DNA of 64,000 bases from positions 1 to 64,000 of the forward strand of contig JAHCHL010000007.1 in NCBI GenBank assembly GCA_026129745.1, written 5' to 3'. The DNA comes from Fimbriimonadales bacterium (GTDB lineage Bacteria; Armatimonadota; Fimbriimonadia; Fimbriimonadales; ATM1). This document shows, piece after piece, positions 33,069 to 40,727 of this stretch (within the stretch, counting starts at the first letter, position 1; every line of letters begins with the position of its first letter). A program made the position numbers and the translations under genes. Below the pieces are notes generated by a model, which saw only the letters and a program-made list of their open reading frames with translations, made no database searches and was not told the origin of the DNA.

Positions 33069-35525
33069 TTGCCCGAAAACGAGTCCGTCGTCGAGAAAAC
33101 CCTGATCCATGAGGAGATGTCGCGCTCCTATGTGAACTATGCGATGAGCGTGATTATCGCACGCGCGTTGCCAGATGTCAGGGACGGGCTAAAACCTGTC
33201 CAGAGACGGATTCTCTATGCGATGCTGGAGGGCGGATACACAGCAGACAGACAGCGCACAAAGTGCGCAAAAATTTGCGGCGATACCAGCGGTGACTTTC
33301 ATCCGCACGGCAATGAAGTCATTTATCCGACGCTCGTCAGGATGGCGCAAGACTTCACCATGCGCTATCCGCTCATTGACCCGCAAGGAAACTTCGGAAA
33401 CATCGACGGCGACCCGCCCGCGGCCATGCGATACACGGAAGCGCGGCTCAGCAAAATCGCGATGGAGATGCTCGAAGACATTGAGCGAGAGACCGTCGAT
33501 TGGTCGCCAAACTATTTGCAAACAAAGAATGAGCCGCTGATGCTTCCAGGCAAGTTCCCGAACCTCCTTTGTAACGGTGGAACAGGAATCGCCGTTGGCA
33601 TGGCGACGAATATGCCGCCGCACAACCTGAACGAAGTTGTCGAAGCGATTCTATTGCGTGTCAGAGAGCCTAGGTGCACGGTAGACGAATTGTTGAAAGT
33701 ACTCCCAGGACCGGACTTCCCAACTTACGGCATGATTCTCGGAACCAAGGGAATCAGAAATATGTATGAAACCGGCCGTGGCAGCGTCGTTATGCAAGCG
33801 AAGACCGCGATCGAGCCAACAGAAGGCGGCCGCAGCGTCATCGTCGTTAGCGAAATTCCTTACCAAGTCAACAAGACAACGCTTATCGAACAGATTGCAA
33901 AGATTATTCGCGATAAGAAGCTCGATGCAATCAGCAATGTTGAAGACTATTCCGACCGCCGCGGAATGCGACTCGAAATCTTCGTCAAACGCGAAGGCAA
34001 CCCGAATAAAGCCCTTAACTACCTGCTCAAGCACACTTCATTGAGATCGACGTTCGGCTCGATCATGCTCAGTTTGATTGATGGCGTTCCGCGAGTCGCG
34101 CCGCTCACGCAACTTCTCGACGAATACATCGCGCACCGAAGAAACGTCATCACTCGCAGAACACGATTCGATCTCAATCGCGCTCTCGAAGACGCACACA
34201 TCAGCGAAGGCTATCAGATCGCACGTGCGAATCTCGACGAGATTATCAAGATCATTCGCGCCGCCGAAGATCCGGAAGATGCGCGAAGACAGCTCGTCGT
34301 GCGCTTCGGAATGACGATGTTCCAAGCGAACGTCATCCTTAACATGCAGCTTCGGAGACTTACACGACTGGAGCAGCAGAAACTCGAAGAAGAGTACAAG
34401 AACATTTTGCGAAAGATCGCGAACCTGATGGACATCCTCAGCGATGCAAAGCGTGTCGACAAGATTCTGTGCGAAGAACTCGAAGAATTGCGCAAAAAGT
34501 TCGGTGACGAGCGCAGAACGAAGATCCTCAACGTCGAAGCGGAAGAAATCGGCGACGAAGACATGATCCCAGACGAAGAGGCGATCATCTCGATCAGTCG
34601 CGACGGATACATCAAGCGCATGAGCGTCGACGCGTACCGCGCCCAGCGCAGAGGCGGTAAAGGTGTTGTCGGCACGCAGTTGAAAGCGGAAGACGACGTT
34701 TCGCACCTTTTCCAAGTTTCGACGCACCACTTCATTTTGTTCTTCACAGACAAAGGCCGCGTCTATCGCCTCAAAGCCTACGAAATACCGGAAAGCGGCC
34801 GCTACTCGAAAGGCACGCCTGTCATCAACTACATCCAAATCGAAAGCGGCGAGCGAGTGACCGCTACGCTAAGTGTCAAAGACATCAAGGGCGAAGGCTA
34901 TCTCGTTATGGTTACGCGCCTCGGAGAAGTGAAGCGCACGCCGATTAACGCATTCCAAAACTTGCGCGCAAACGGATTGCGAGCGTTCGACATCGAAGAA
35001 GGCGACGAACTCAAGTGGGTGCTTCGCAGCAACGGCAAACAGGACATCCTCCTGATTACCCGCGAGGGCATGAGCATTCGCTTCAACGAAAAGCAATTGA
35101 CAGGCCGCAGCCGAGCCGCCGGCGGTGTCCGGGGAATCAAGCTTCGCAAAGGCGACGAAGTCGTTTCGGCGGACATCGTCGAAGACGAAGCGCTCAGCGT
35201 GTTGGTCGTCGGAGAGAACGGCTATGGCAAAAGAACGCCGCTCGACGATTACCGCCCCCAAGGCCGGGCCGGAATGGGCATCAAAACGATGAACGTCACC
35301 ACCAAAACAGGCAAAGTGGTTGGCGCCGAAATCGTCAACAACGACGACCAACTCGTCCTGATGACGGAAAGGGCCAAGGCCATAAAACTCAGAATCAAGG
35401 AAATTCGCACGGTCGGCAGGATCGCCCAGGGCGTCAAGCTGATCAACCTCCAGCCCGAGGACAAGGTCAAGAGCATCGCCAGGCTCGTCAAAGACAGCGA
35501 CGACGGGGAAATCGAAGCCGATTAG
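33069..35525 (+). CDS. gyrA: DNA gyrase subunit A
   Basis: An 818-residue breakage-reunion subunit of gyrase, starting at TTG behind an AAAGGAG site. The winged-helix core has catalytic Tyr122 in 'AAMRYTEARLSK', preceded by 'HPHGNEVIYPTLVRMAQ'. The coiled-coil tower and six-bladed C-terminal DNA-wrapping domain follow, and the GyrA box 'QRRGGKG' at about residue 530 identifies it as GyrA rather than ParC. At the positions of E. coli Ser83 and Asp87 it has Glu and Pro, so the usual quinolone water-metal bridge residues are missing. gyrB is not in the window. Confidence 0.97.
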   Translation: MPENESVVEKTLIHEEMSRSYVNYAMSVIIARALPDVRDGLKPVQRRILYAMLEGGYTADRQRTKCAKICGDTSGDFHPHGNEVIYPTLVRMAQDFTMRYPLIDPQGNFGNIDGDPPAAMRYTEARLSKIAMEMLEDIERETVDWSPNYLQTKNEPLMLPGKFPNLLCNGGTGIAVGMATNMPPHNLNEVVEAILLRVREPRCTVDELLKVLPGPDFPTYGMILGTKGIRNMYETGRGSVVMQAKTAIEPTEGGRSVIVVSEIPYQVNKTTLIEQIAKIIRDKKLDAISNVEDYSDRRGMRLEIFVKREGNPNKALNYLLKHTSLRSTFGSIMLSLIDGVPRVAPLTQLLDEYIAHRRNVITRRTRFDLNRALEDAHISEGYQIARANLDEIIKIIRAAEDPEDARRQLVVRFGMTMFQANVILNMQLRRLTRLEQQKLEEEYKNILRKIANLMDILSDAKRVDKILCEELEELRKKFGDERRTKILNVEAEEIGDEDMIPDEEAIISISRDGYIKRMSVDAYRAQRRGGKGVVGTQLKAEDDVSHLFQVSTHHFILFFTDKGRVYRLKAYEIPESGRYSKGTPVINYIQIESGERVTATLSVKDIKGEGYLVMVTRLGEVKRTPINAFQNLRANGLRAFDIEEGDELKWVLRSNGKQDILLITREGMSIRFNEKQLTGRSRAAGGVRGIKLRKGDEVVSADIVEDEALSVLVVGENGYGKRTPLDDYRPQGRAGMGIKTMNVTTKTGKVVGAEIVNNDDQLVLMTERAKAIKLRIKEIRTVGRIAQGVKLINLQPEDKVKSIARLVKDSDDGEIEAD

Positions 35526-35546
35526 ACCAAGGCCCCCAAGCAAATC

Positions 35547-35560
35547 TGCCAGATCTGGCA
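35547..35560. promoter_or_regulatory. Perfect 14-bp palindrome upstream of the PEP-CTERM gene
   Basis: TGCCAGATCTGGCA is self-complementary over all 14 bases and lies in the 127-bp gap after gyrA. A TATACT box follows at about 35591-35596, upstream of a GAGGAG ribosome site. It could be an operator for the PEP-CTERM gene, or a short hairpin at the gyrA 3' end. Role inferred. Confidence 0.4.
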
Positions 35561-35652
35561 CAGATTCAACAGATTTGGAAGAAAATTTGATATACTGCTA
35601 TCGGCTCGGACTCCATGGACCGGGCAAATCTTGAAGAGAGGAGATATCTCTA

Positions 35653-36294
35653 ATGAAGAAAATTCTAGCAATGGCTGGTGTCGCCGCGATCGCGAGCTCT
35701 GCGCTCCCGTTCGTATATGGTGGCCCTGGCGGCGCGATCCCTGACAATATTCCTGCAGGGACCACTTGGTCGGTAAACGTTTCCGGCACCGGGCTTATCG
35801 TTCAGTCAATCGATATGGTCCGCGTCTTCTCAGCGACTCACTCTTGGGTGGGCGACGTGATGATGCGATTTGGTAAGGTCGGTGGACCTGAAGTCGTGCT
35901 GTTTGAGCGGCCTGGTACCGGTGGATTCGGTTCAAGCGCTGACCTGAACGGCAATTACGAGTTCAATGGAACCACCGCAAATCCGACGCTCGCTTCAGTT
36001 GCATCGGGCTTGTCCGGAACGCAAGTCGTACCGCCCGGGCTATATCGCGCAGCCGGCAACGGCGGAACCGGCGCAACAACCGGTGGCAACAACACCATGC
36101 TCTCTGATTTCAACGTGTTCAATGGTGTTGCGCTTGACGGCGACTGGTACATTATCGCTTCCGACCACGCTGGCGGCGATACCGGTGGCGCTGTGTCTTG
36201 GAACTTCGAAGGCACCGCAGTTCCTGAGCCTGCAACGATGGCTGTCATCGGCCTCGGCCTCGCAGCGCTCGCAGCTCGCCGACGCAGGAAGTAA
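35653..36294 (+). CDS. PEP-CTERM sorted exported protein
   Basis: A 213-residue exported protein. A signal peptide (MKKILAMAGVAAIASSALPF) leads into a beta-rich domain of about 150 residues resembling the P-domain of proprotein convertases ('TGLIVQSIDMVRVFSATHSW', 'VGDVMMRFGK', 'GALDGDWYIIASDHAGGD' in modified form). The tail 'VPEPATMAVIGLGLAALA' plus a basic RRRRK end is a textbook PEP-CTERM signal, cut by an exosortase that is not in this window. It is probably an extracellular or surface-matrix protein. Confidence 0.92.
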   Translation: MKKILAMAGVAAIASSALPFVYGGPGGAIPDNIPAGTTWSVNVSGTGLIVQSIDMVRVFSATHSWVGDVMMRFGKVGGPEVVLFERPGTGGFGSSADLNGNYEFNGTTANPTLASVASGLSGTQVVPPGLYRAAGNGGTGATTGGNNTMLSDFNVFNGVALDGDWYIIASDHAGGDTGGAVSWNFEGTAVPEPATMAVIGLGLAALAARRRRK

Positions 36295-36320
36295 TTCCGC
36301 AGTCGACTGAACTCGATACC

Positions 36321-36354
36321 GAATCGGCTGGGACCGCAAGGACCCAGCCGATTC
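36321..36354 (+). terminator. Terminator-like hairpin after the PEP-CTERM gene
   Basis: A perfect 12-bp stem (GAATCGGCTGGG / CCCAGCCGATTC) with a ten-base loop starts 27 bp after the stop codon, followed by ACTTTAACTT. The stem is strong, the T-run weak. It separates this gene from the downstream carboxypeptidase. Confidence 0.72.
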
Positions 36355-36422
36355 ACTTTAACTTCGCACGATAGAACTCGAAAATCCGTCTACAATTCAT
36401 AGCAGTTCGCAGGAGGGCTATT

Positions 36423-37628
36423 GTGCGCAAGCTGTTCGTTCTGTTGTTCTTGGCGGCCTTCGCCGCCAGCCACGCCACAAGCTGGCATCGTGTTTCCGTC
36501 TATGTGGCTGACGACATCCAGGCGCAGCGCGTCTCGGATTGTCCGCTCGGGCTTTTCTCCGAAGACGTGACCCTGGGGATGACCGACCTCATCGTTGGCC
36601 CCCGCGATTGGCCCCAGCTCTTCGCCCTTAACCTTCCCTTCAAGATCGTCTCCCAATTGCCAGACCCCGTCGGCTGGGATAAGCGTTACGGTGGCGGAGA
36701 CGGCAATTGGCACACCGAGTACCTGCGCTACAACGACATCATTCAGGTCTATGAGGGATTCCGTGCCGCAAACCCAAATCGAGTCTCACGCCAGCAAATA
36801 GCGACAAGCTGGAACGGCCGCGCAGTTTACGTTTACCGGTTCAGGCTAACTCCCTACCAAGCCCCCGGTGCGCCGCCGAGGAAGAAGATGATTATCCTGG
36901 GAGGCACACACGCCAGAGAATGGATCAGCCCTGCGGTCACATTGATCCTCTTCGAAAGGTTGCTCACTGAACCGCAATTGAACCCAGTTCTGCTGTCCCT
37001 CGTCGACCAATTCGAGTTCTACTTCGTCCCTGTCCTCAATCCCGACGGCTATGAGTTCTCCTGGACCAACAACCGAATGTGGCGCAAGAACCGCCGCAAT
37101 AACGGCAGCTCGTTCGGAGTCGACCTAAACCGCAATTACCCGAAAGGCTGGGGCGGCCAAGGCAGCAGCGGCAACCCATCTTCAGACACTTACCGAGGGC
37201 CGTCAGTCTGGAGTGAACCCGAAACGGCAGGCCTGAGAGACTTCATCGCTTCGATCGGCGGCGAAGCTTATGGGTTCATCGACTACCACAGCTACGGCCA
37301 AAAGATCCTCTGGCCCTGGACCTATACGACAACCCCGCTGCCTGAACCCGAACGAACCTGGCACTTCAACGCCGGAGCCGCTTATCGCCAAGGCCTCCTC
37401 AACGCTGGCGGCATCAACTACGAACATGGCCAGGCCTCGACGACGTTGTACGTTGCTGGCGGCACGAGCAAGGACTGGGGATGGGACGGCCTTGGCGCAA
37501 TCTCATTCACCGTCGAAATGCGAGACACGGGACAAAACGGATTCTTGCTTCCACCCGATCAGATACTGCCGACCGCTAACGAGAACTGGGGTGGATTCAA
37601 AGCATTTCTGCAGTTTCTCGCCCAATGA
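36423..37628 (+). CDS. Secreted zinc carboxypeptidase, M14 family
   Basis: A 401-residue exported metallocarboxypeptidase that starts at GTG behind a GGAGGG site; signal peptide 'KLFVLLFLAAFAASHA'. The zinc ligands His163 and Glu166 ('GGTHAREWISPAV') and a later His ('FIDYHSYGQKILWPW') are present, as are substrate-binding 'NPDGYEFSWTNNRMWRKNRR' and 'VDLNRNYPKGWG' and the catalytic Glu in 'ISFTVEMRDTG'. A propeptide of about 95 residues precedes the enzyme, as in A/B-type digestive carboxypeptidases. It extends the set of secreted peptidases in this stretch. Confidence 0.95.
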   Translation: MRKLFVLLFLAAFAASHATSWHRVSVYVADDIQAQRVSDCPLGLFSEDVTLGMTDLIVGPRDWPQLFALNLPFKIVSQLPDPVGWDKRYGGGDGNWHTEYLRYNDIIQVYEGFRAANPNRVSRQQIATSWNGRAVYVYRFRLTPYQAPGAPPRKKMIILGGTHAREWISPAVTLILFERLLTEPQLNPVLLSLVDQFEFYFVPVLNPDGYEFSWTNNRMWRKNRRNNGSSFGVDLNRNYPKGWGGQGSSGNPSSDTYRGPSVWSEPETAGLRDFIASIGGEAYGFIDYHSYGQKILWPWTYTTTPLPEPERTWHFNAGAAYRQGLLNAGGINYEHGQASTTLYVAGGTSKDWGWDGLGAISFTVEMRDTGQNGFLLPPDQILPTANENWGGFKAFLQFLAQ

Positions 37629-37684
37629 ATGGATCATCCAGGTAGAATCGGGCGTCTGATCCAGGGAGAGGTGTTCGACCTGTC

Positions 37685-38407
37685 TTGAAGCTTCATCATC
37701 TATTTCTCATAGTCCTGATTCTCGCCGGATTATCGGCTGGCTGCGGTGGCGGCCAGACGCAGGTAAAGATCTACCATAGGTTTACCAACGTCGTGCCTGA
37801 CGTGGCAACTGCCGACTATTACGTCAATGACAGCATCCACACTCCAGCTCTCGCTTACCTGCTTTCCAGCACGTGGGTGAAACTCGAAGACAATGAAAAC
37901 TGGACGTTCTACGATGCATTCGAAGGTGGCACCCAGAATGTGCTTGATTCGATAGCCGTTCAGAAACAAAACAAGACAAGCACACACGTTTTCGCACTGG
38001 GCTTCAAGACTCCCGGAGCCCAGCAACCTGGTGTCCGGCTTGTGCCGGTCACCGTCCAACGCACGACACCGGGCGGATCGAACGCCCGCCTAATCTGGAT
38101 TCACGGCTATATGCGTGCGGCTGGCACTCAAACGCCCAATGTCGACATTTATCGAACCGGCAAAATCGCCCCAGAAATTGAGGACATTGGATTTGGTCAG
38201 ACCCGGGTCGGCTTCCTCGCTGCAGGAACCTACACCATCGACGTTCGAATCGCCGGCGCGCAGTTCGGCAACTTGTTTTCAACCACAAACGTCGTACTCG
38301 AAGCGGGAAAGGTCTACATCGTCCTGCTGAAAGGCGTCGAGGGTGAAGTCGGCCCGCTTGCACCCGCCGTAGTGCTCATCGAAGAAGAAATCAATAACGA
38401 TCCTTAG
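37685..38407 (+). CDS. DUF4397-type lipoprotein
   Basis: A 240-residue lipoprotein starting at TTG. The signal 'FLIVLILAGLSAGC' gives the lipobox Cys followed by Gly-Gly-Gly. The mature part shows two repeats of a beta-sandwich pattern near 'FTNVVPDVATADYYVND' and 'VDIYRTGKIAPEIEDIGF', resembling DUF4397 domains. No enzymatic motif. Probably a surface or periplasmic protein of unknown role. Confidence 0.7.
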   Translation: MKLHHLFLIVLILAGLSAGCGGGQTQVKIYHRFTNVVPDVATADYYVNDSIHTPALAYLLSSTWVKLEDNENWTFYDAFEGGTQNVLDSIAVQKQNKTSTHVFALGFKTPGAQQPGVRLVPVTVQRTTPGGSNARLIWIHGYMRAAGTQTPNVDIYRTGKIAPEIEDIGFGQTRVGFLAAGTYTIDVRIAGAQFGNLFSTTNVVLEAGKVYIVLLKGVEGEVGPLAPAVVLIEEEINNDP

Positions 38408-38431
38408 TCTTCTTGCCGGTACAATCCTGCC

Positions 38432-39145
38432 ATGGCCGTCAGCGAGCACTCGCTTCGCGTCCCTGCGTCGTGCAGACCTGGAGACCACCACAAGACAAAG
38501 CGCGGGACGACGGAAATCGTCGAGGAGTATGTCGAAGGAATCTTCCGACTGCAAGAAGCAATTGGACAAGTGACAACAGGCGAGCTCGCAGATTACATGC
38601 AAGTTTCAGCCGGAAGTGCGACATCGATGGTGAAAAAGCTCCACCAAATGGGACTCGCCAAATATGAGCCTTACAAATCCGTTTCGCTCACAAAGAAAGG
38701 CGAAAGGCTTGCTAAGCAGCTTAGCCGAACCCATCGCATTCTAAAGAAGTTTCTCGTCGATTCTGTCGGATTGCCTTGGAACGACGTGCATGAGCTTGCC
38801 TGCAAACTTGAGCACTACATCGATTCGGATGTCATCGAGATCATGTACGCAAAACTCGGCAGGCCAGAACGTTGCCCGCATGGCACACCCATCAATCTCG
38901 ATGCGCCAGACAACAGCTTCAGACTTGCAGAAGCCGAAGTTGGAGTGCCGCATCGAATTGTGAAGATAACGAACGAGCGTCACGAATTCCTTAAGTTTCT
39001 CGAAGACTTGTCAATGCTGCCTGGTTCGAAGATAAAGATTCTTGAATTATCGCCCATCGACAGTTTGATGCGAATAGAAGTTGCAGGCAAGCCGTTTACA
39101 GTCGGACCAGAAGTCGGAAGACACGTCTGGGTGGAACTCGCGTGA
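38432..39145 (+). CDS. DtxR/MntR-family metal-dependent regulator
   Basis: A 237-residue repressor. A winged helix (about 28-85: 'TEIVEEYVEGIFRLQEAIG', 'GELADYMQVSAGSATSMVKK') leads into the dimerisation domain ('HRILKKFLVDSVGLPWNDVH', 'CKLEHYIDSDVIEIMYAKLG', 'CPHGTPI') and a C-terminal FeoA/SH3-like domain (about 165-237). The Cys, His and Glu ligands of the metal sites are visible in 'ACKLEH' and 'CPHG'. It should bind Fe(II) or Mn(II) and repress uptake genes. Its stop overlaps the start of alanine racemase (GTGA), an unexpected partner. Confidence 0.92.
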   Translation: MAVSEHSLRVPASCRPGDHHKTKRGTTEIVEEYVEGIFRLQEAIGQVTTGELADYMQVSAGSATSMVKKLHQMGLAKYEPYKSVSLTKKGERLAKQLSRTHRILKKFLVDSVGLPWNDVHELACKLEHYIDSDVIEIMYAKLGRPERCPHGTPINLDAPDNSFRLAEAEVGVPHRIVKITNERHEFLKFLEDLSMLPGSKIKILELSPIDSLMRIEVAGKPFTVGPEVGRHVWVELA

Positions 39146-40245
39146 CAACTTACCCACGCACTTGGGCCGAAGTCGATCTCGCTGCAATTAGGCACAACCT
39201 CTCAGAGATACGCTCCGCGCTGGCACCGGAAACGATGATCGGTTTGGTTGTCAAAGCGGATGCATATGGCCACGGACTGATTCCGGTTTCGAGAATGGCG
39301 CTGCGATCGGGTGCCGATTGGGCTTGCGTTGCAACGGTACAAGAAGGTGTCGCACTTAGAGAAGCTGAAATCGACAGCCCAATTCTCGTGCTCGCACCTG
39401 CGCTTGAATTGGAAGCGCAGCAAGTGGTCTTTTACGATCTTCGCTCCCAAATCGAATCGTTCGACATCGCGCGTGCGCTTTCGAAAGCCGCGACCGAACA
39501 AGGCCGTATCGCCAAAGTGCACATCAAAATTGACACAGGAATGAGCAGATTCGGCGTGCAGCCTTCAGAAGCGAAGGAGCTTGCCGTTCGAATCGCTTCC
39601 CTGCCAAACGTCGAAATCGAAGCGCTGTCGAGCCATTTCGCATTTGGTGGTGGACCGCGAGACTACACCGCATGGCAATTCGAGCGATTCCGAGAAGCAG
39701 TGTGCGAAATCGAAGCCGCTGGAATCAAGCCGCGAATTCGCCACATTGGCAACAGCGCCGCAGTGGTTCGTTTCCCAGAATCTCAAATGAACATGGTGCG
39801 AGTCGGCATTCTCGCTTATGGCATCAGCCATGTCGGAGACACTCCGTTAGATTTGCGACCTGCGCTGACTTGGAAGGCGAGGATTATGGCACTGCGCGAA
39901 CTTCCAGCAGGCCGCAAAATTGGTTACAACTGCACCTATGAGACAAGCAGGTCGAGCCGAATTGCGACTCTCGGCGTCGGTTACGGCGACGGGTACCACC
40001 GCGCGCTAAGCAATCAAGGGAGCGTCGTAATCAGAGGAAAGCGAGCGCCTATTCGCGGGCTCGTGTGCATGGACCAGATCATGGTCGACGTAACGGACAT
40101 TCCTGATGCGACCGTTTCTGACGAAGCGATCTTGCTTGGATCAGATATTCCAGCGACTGAACTCGCTGCGCTTGTCGGAACGACTCCGCACGAAATGCCG
40201 ACAAGGATCATGTCCAGAGTTCCGCGAACCTACCGAGGCCAATAA
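39142..40245 (+). CDS. alr: Alanine racemase
   Basis: A PLP enzyme converting L- to D-alanine for peptidoglycan; 367 residues, GTG start overlapping the regulator's stop. The PLP lysine is Lys38 in 'VVKADAYGHG'; 'HIKIDTGMSRFG', 'HIGNSAAVVRF', 'RVGILAYG', the catalytic Tyr region 'IGYNCTYET', 'VGYGDGYHRAL' and 'CMDQIMVDVTDIP' complete the family pattern. Co-translation with a metal regulator implies shared control. Confidence 0.97.
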   Translation: MTTYPRTWAEVDLAAIRHNLSEIRSALAPETMIGLVVKADAYGHGLIPVSRMALRSGADWACVATVQEGVALREAEIDSPILVLAPALELEAQQVVFYDLRSQIESFDIARALSKAATEQGRIAKVHIKIDTGMSRFGVQPSEAKELAVRIASLPNVEIEALSSHFAFGGGPRDYTAWQFERFREAVCEIEAAGIKPRIRHIGNSAAVVRFPESQMNMVRVGILAYGISHVGDTPLDLRPALTWKARIMALRELPAGRKIGYNCTYETSRSSRIATLGVGYGDGYHRALSNQGSVVIRGKRAPIRGLVCMDQIMVDVTDIPDATVSDEAILLGSDIPATELAALVGTTPHEMPTRIMSRVPRTYRGQ

Positions 40246-40247
40246 AC

Positions 40248-40727
40248 ATGAAGAGATCCCTGGTCGTCATTCGTGGCGATGTGACAGGCGCGCTTGGAGC
40301 AATTTGGCTTTACTGGCCAATCTTCTTGTTGTCGAGAAGAAGGCAATTCGGCAAGCAGTATCGCGTGTCCGTTCTCGTTTCGCCTTCGCCGCGGCAGGCG
40401 ATCGAAGCGATCTCAAAGGCCGACGCCGTCGTGTTTTATGGCCACGGCGGGCCAGGCAAAGTCCACCTCACACCGAATTCGAACAAGCAGAACAATCCAA
40501 CTGGCGCTCTTGATGTCGCTTCTGTCAATACTGTTCTCGATATCAGGACTGAACTGGAGAAGGAAGATCTCGACTTTGTTATGATTTCATGTTGCGACAC
40601 GCTCCAGGACCCACATTGGATCGAAGGTTGGCTGAAAGTTGCCAAATCAATCCATGGATACGACGGGCTAACCTACAATTGGAAGCGGCCATTCCACATT
40701 CCACGATTGAGAACGATCACGCGCTAA
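40248..40727 (+). CDS. Small protein with a His...Cys arrangement (caspase-like fold possible)
   Basis: A 159-residue protein, two bases after alr. Residues 57-66 'KADAVVFYGHGG' place a His (His66) after a hydrophobic strand, and 'DFVMISCCDTLQD' places Cys115/Cys116 after another strand about 50 residues later. That strand-His-Gly then strand-Cys order is what caspase-like peptidases (CHAT, C25, clostripain) show, but the protein is too short for a complete fold of those families. A hydrophobic patch near residues 13-29 is not a clean signal. Function unknown; the resemblance is by eye only. Its end overlaps the convergent gene by four bases. Confidence 0.45.
   Translation: MKRSLVVIRGDVTGALGAIWLYWPIFLLSRRRQFGKQYRVSVLVSPSPRQAIEAISKADAVVFYGHGGPGKVHLTPNSNKQNNPTGALDVASVNTVLDIRTELEKEDLDFVMISCCDTLQDPHWIEGWLKVAKSIHGYDGLTYNWKRPFHIPRLRTITR

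Noticed and set aside
34038-34838. Minus-strand frame of 266 codons inside gyrA
   Set aside because: Pure antisense shadow of the GyrA coiled-coil region.
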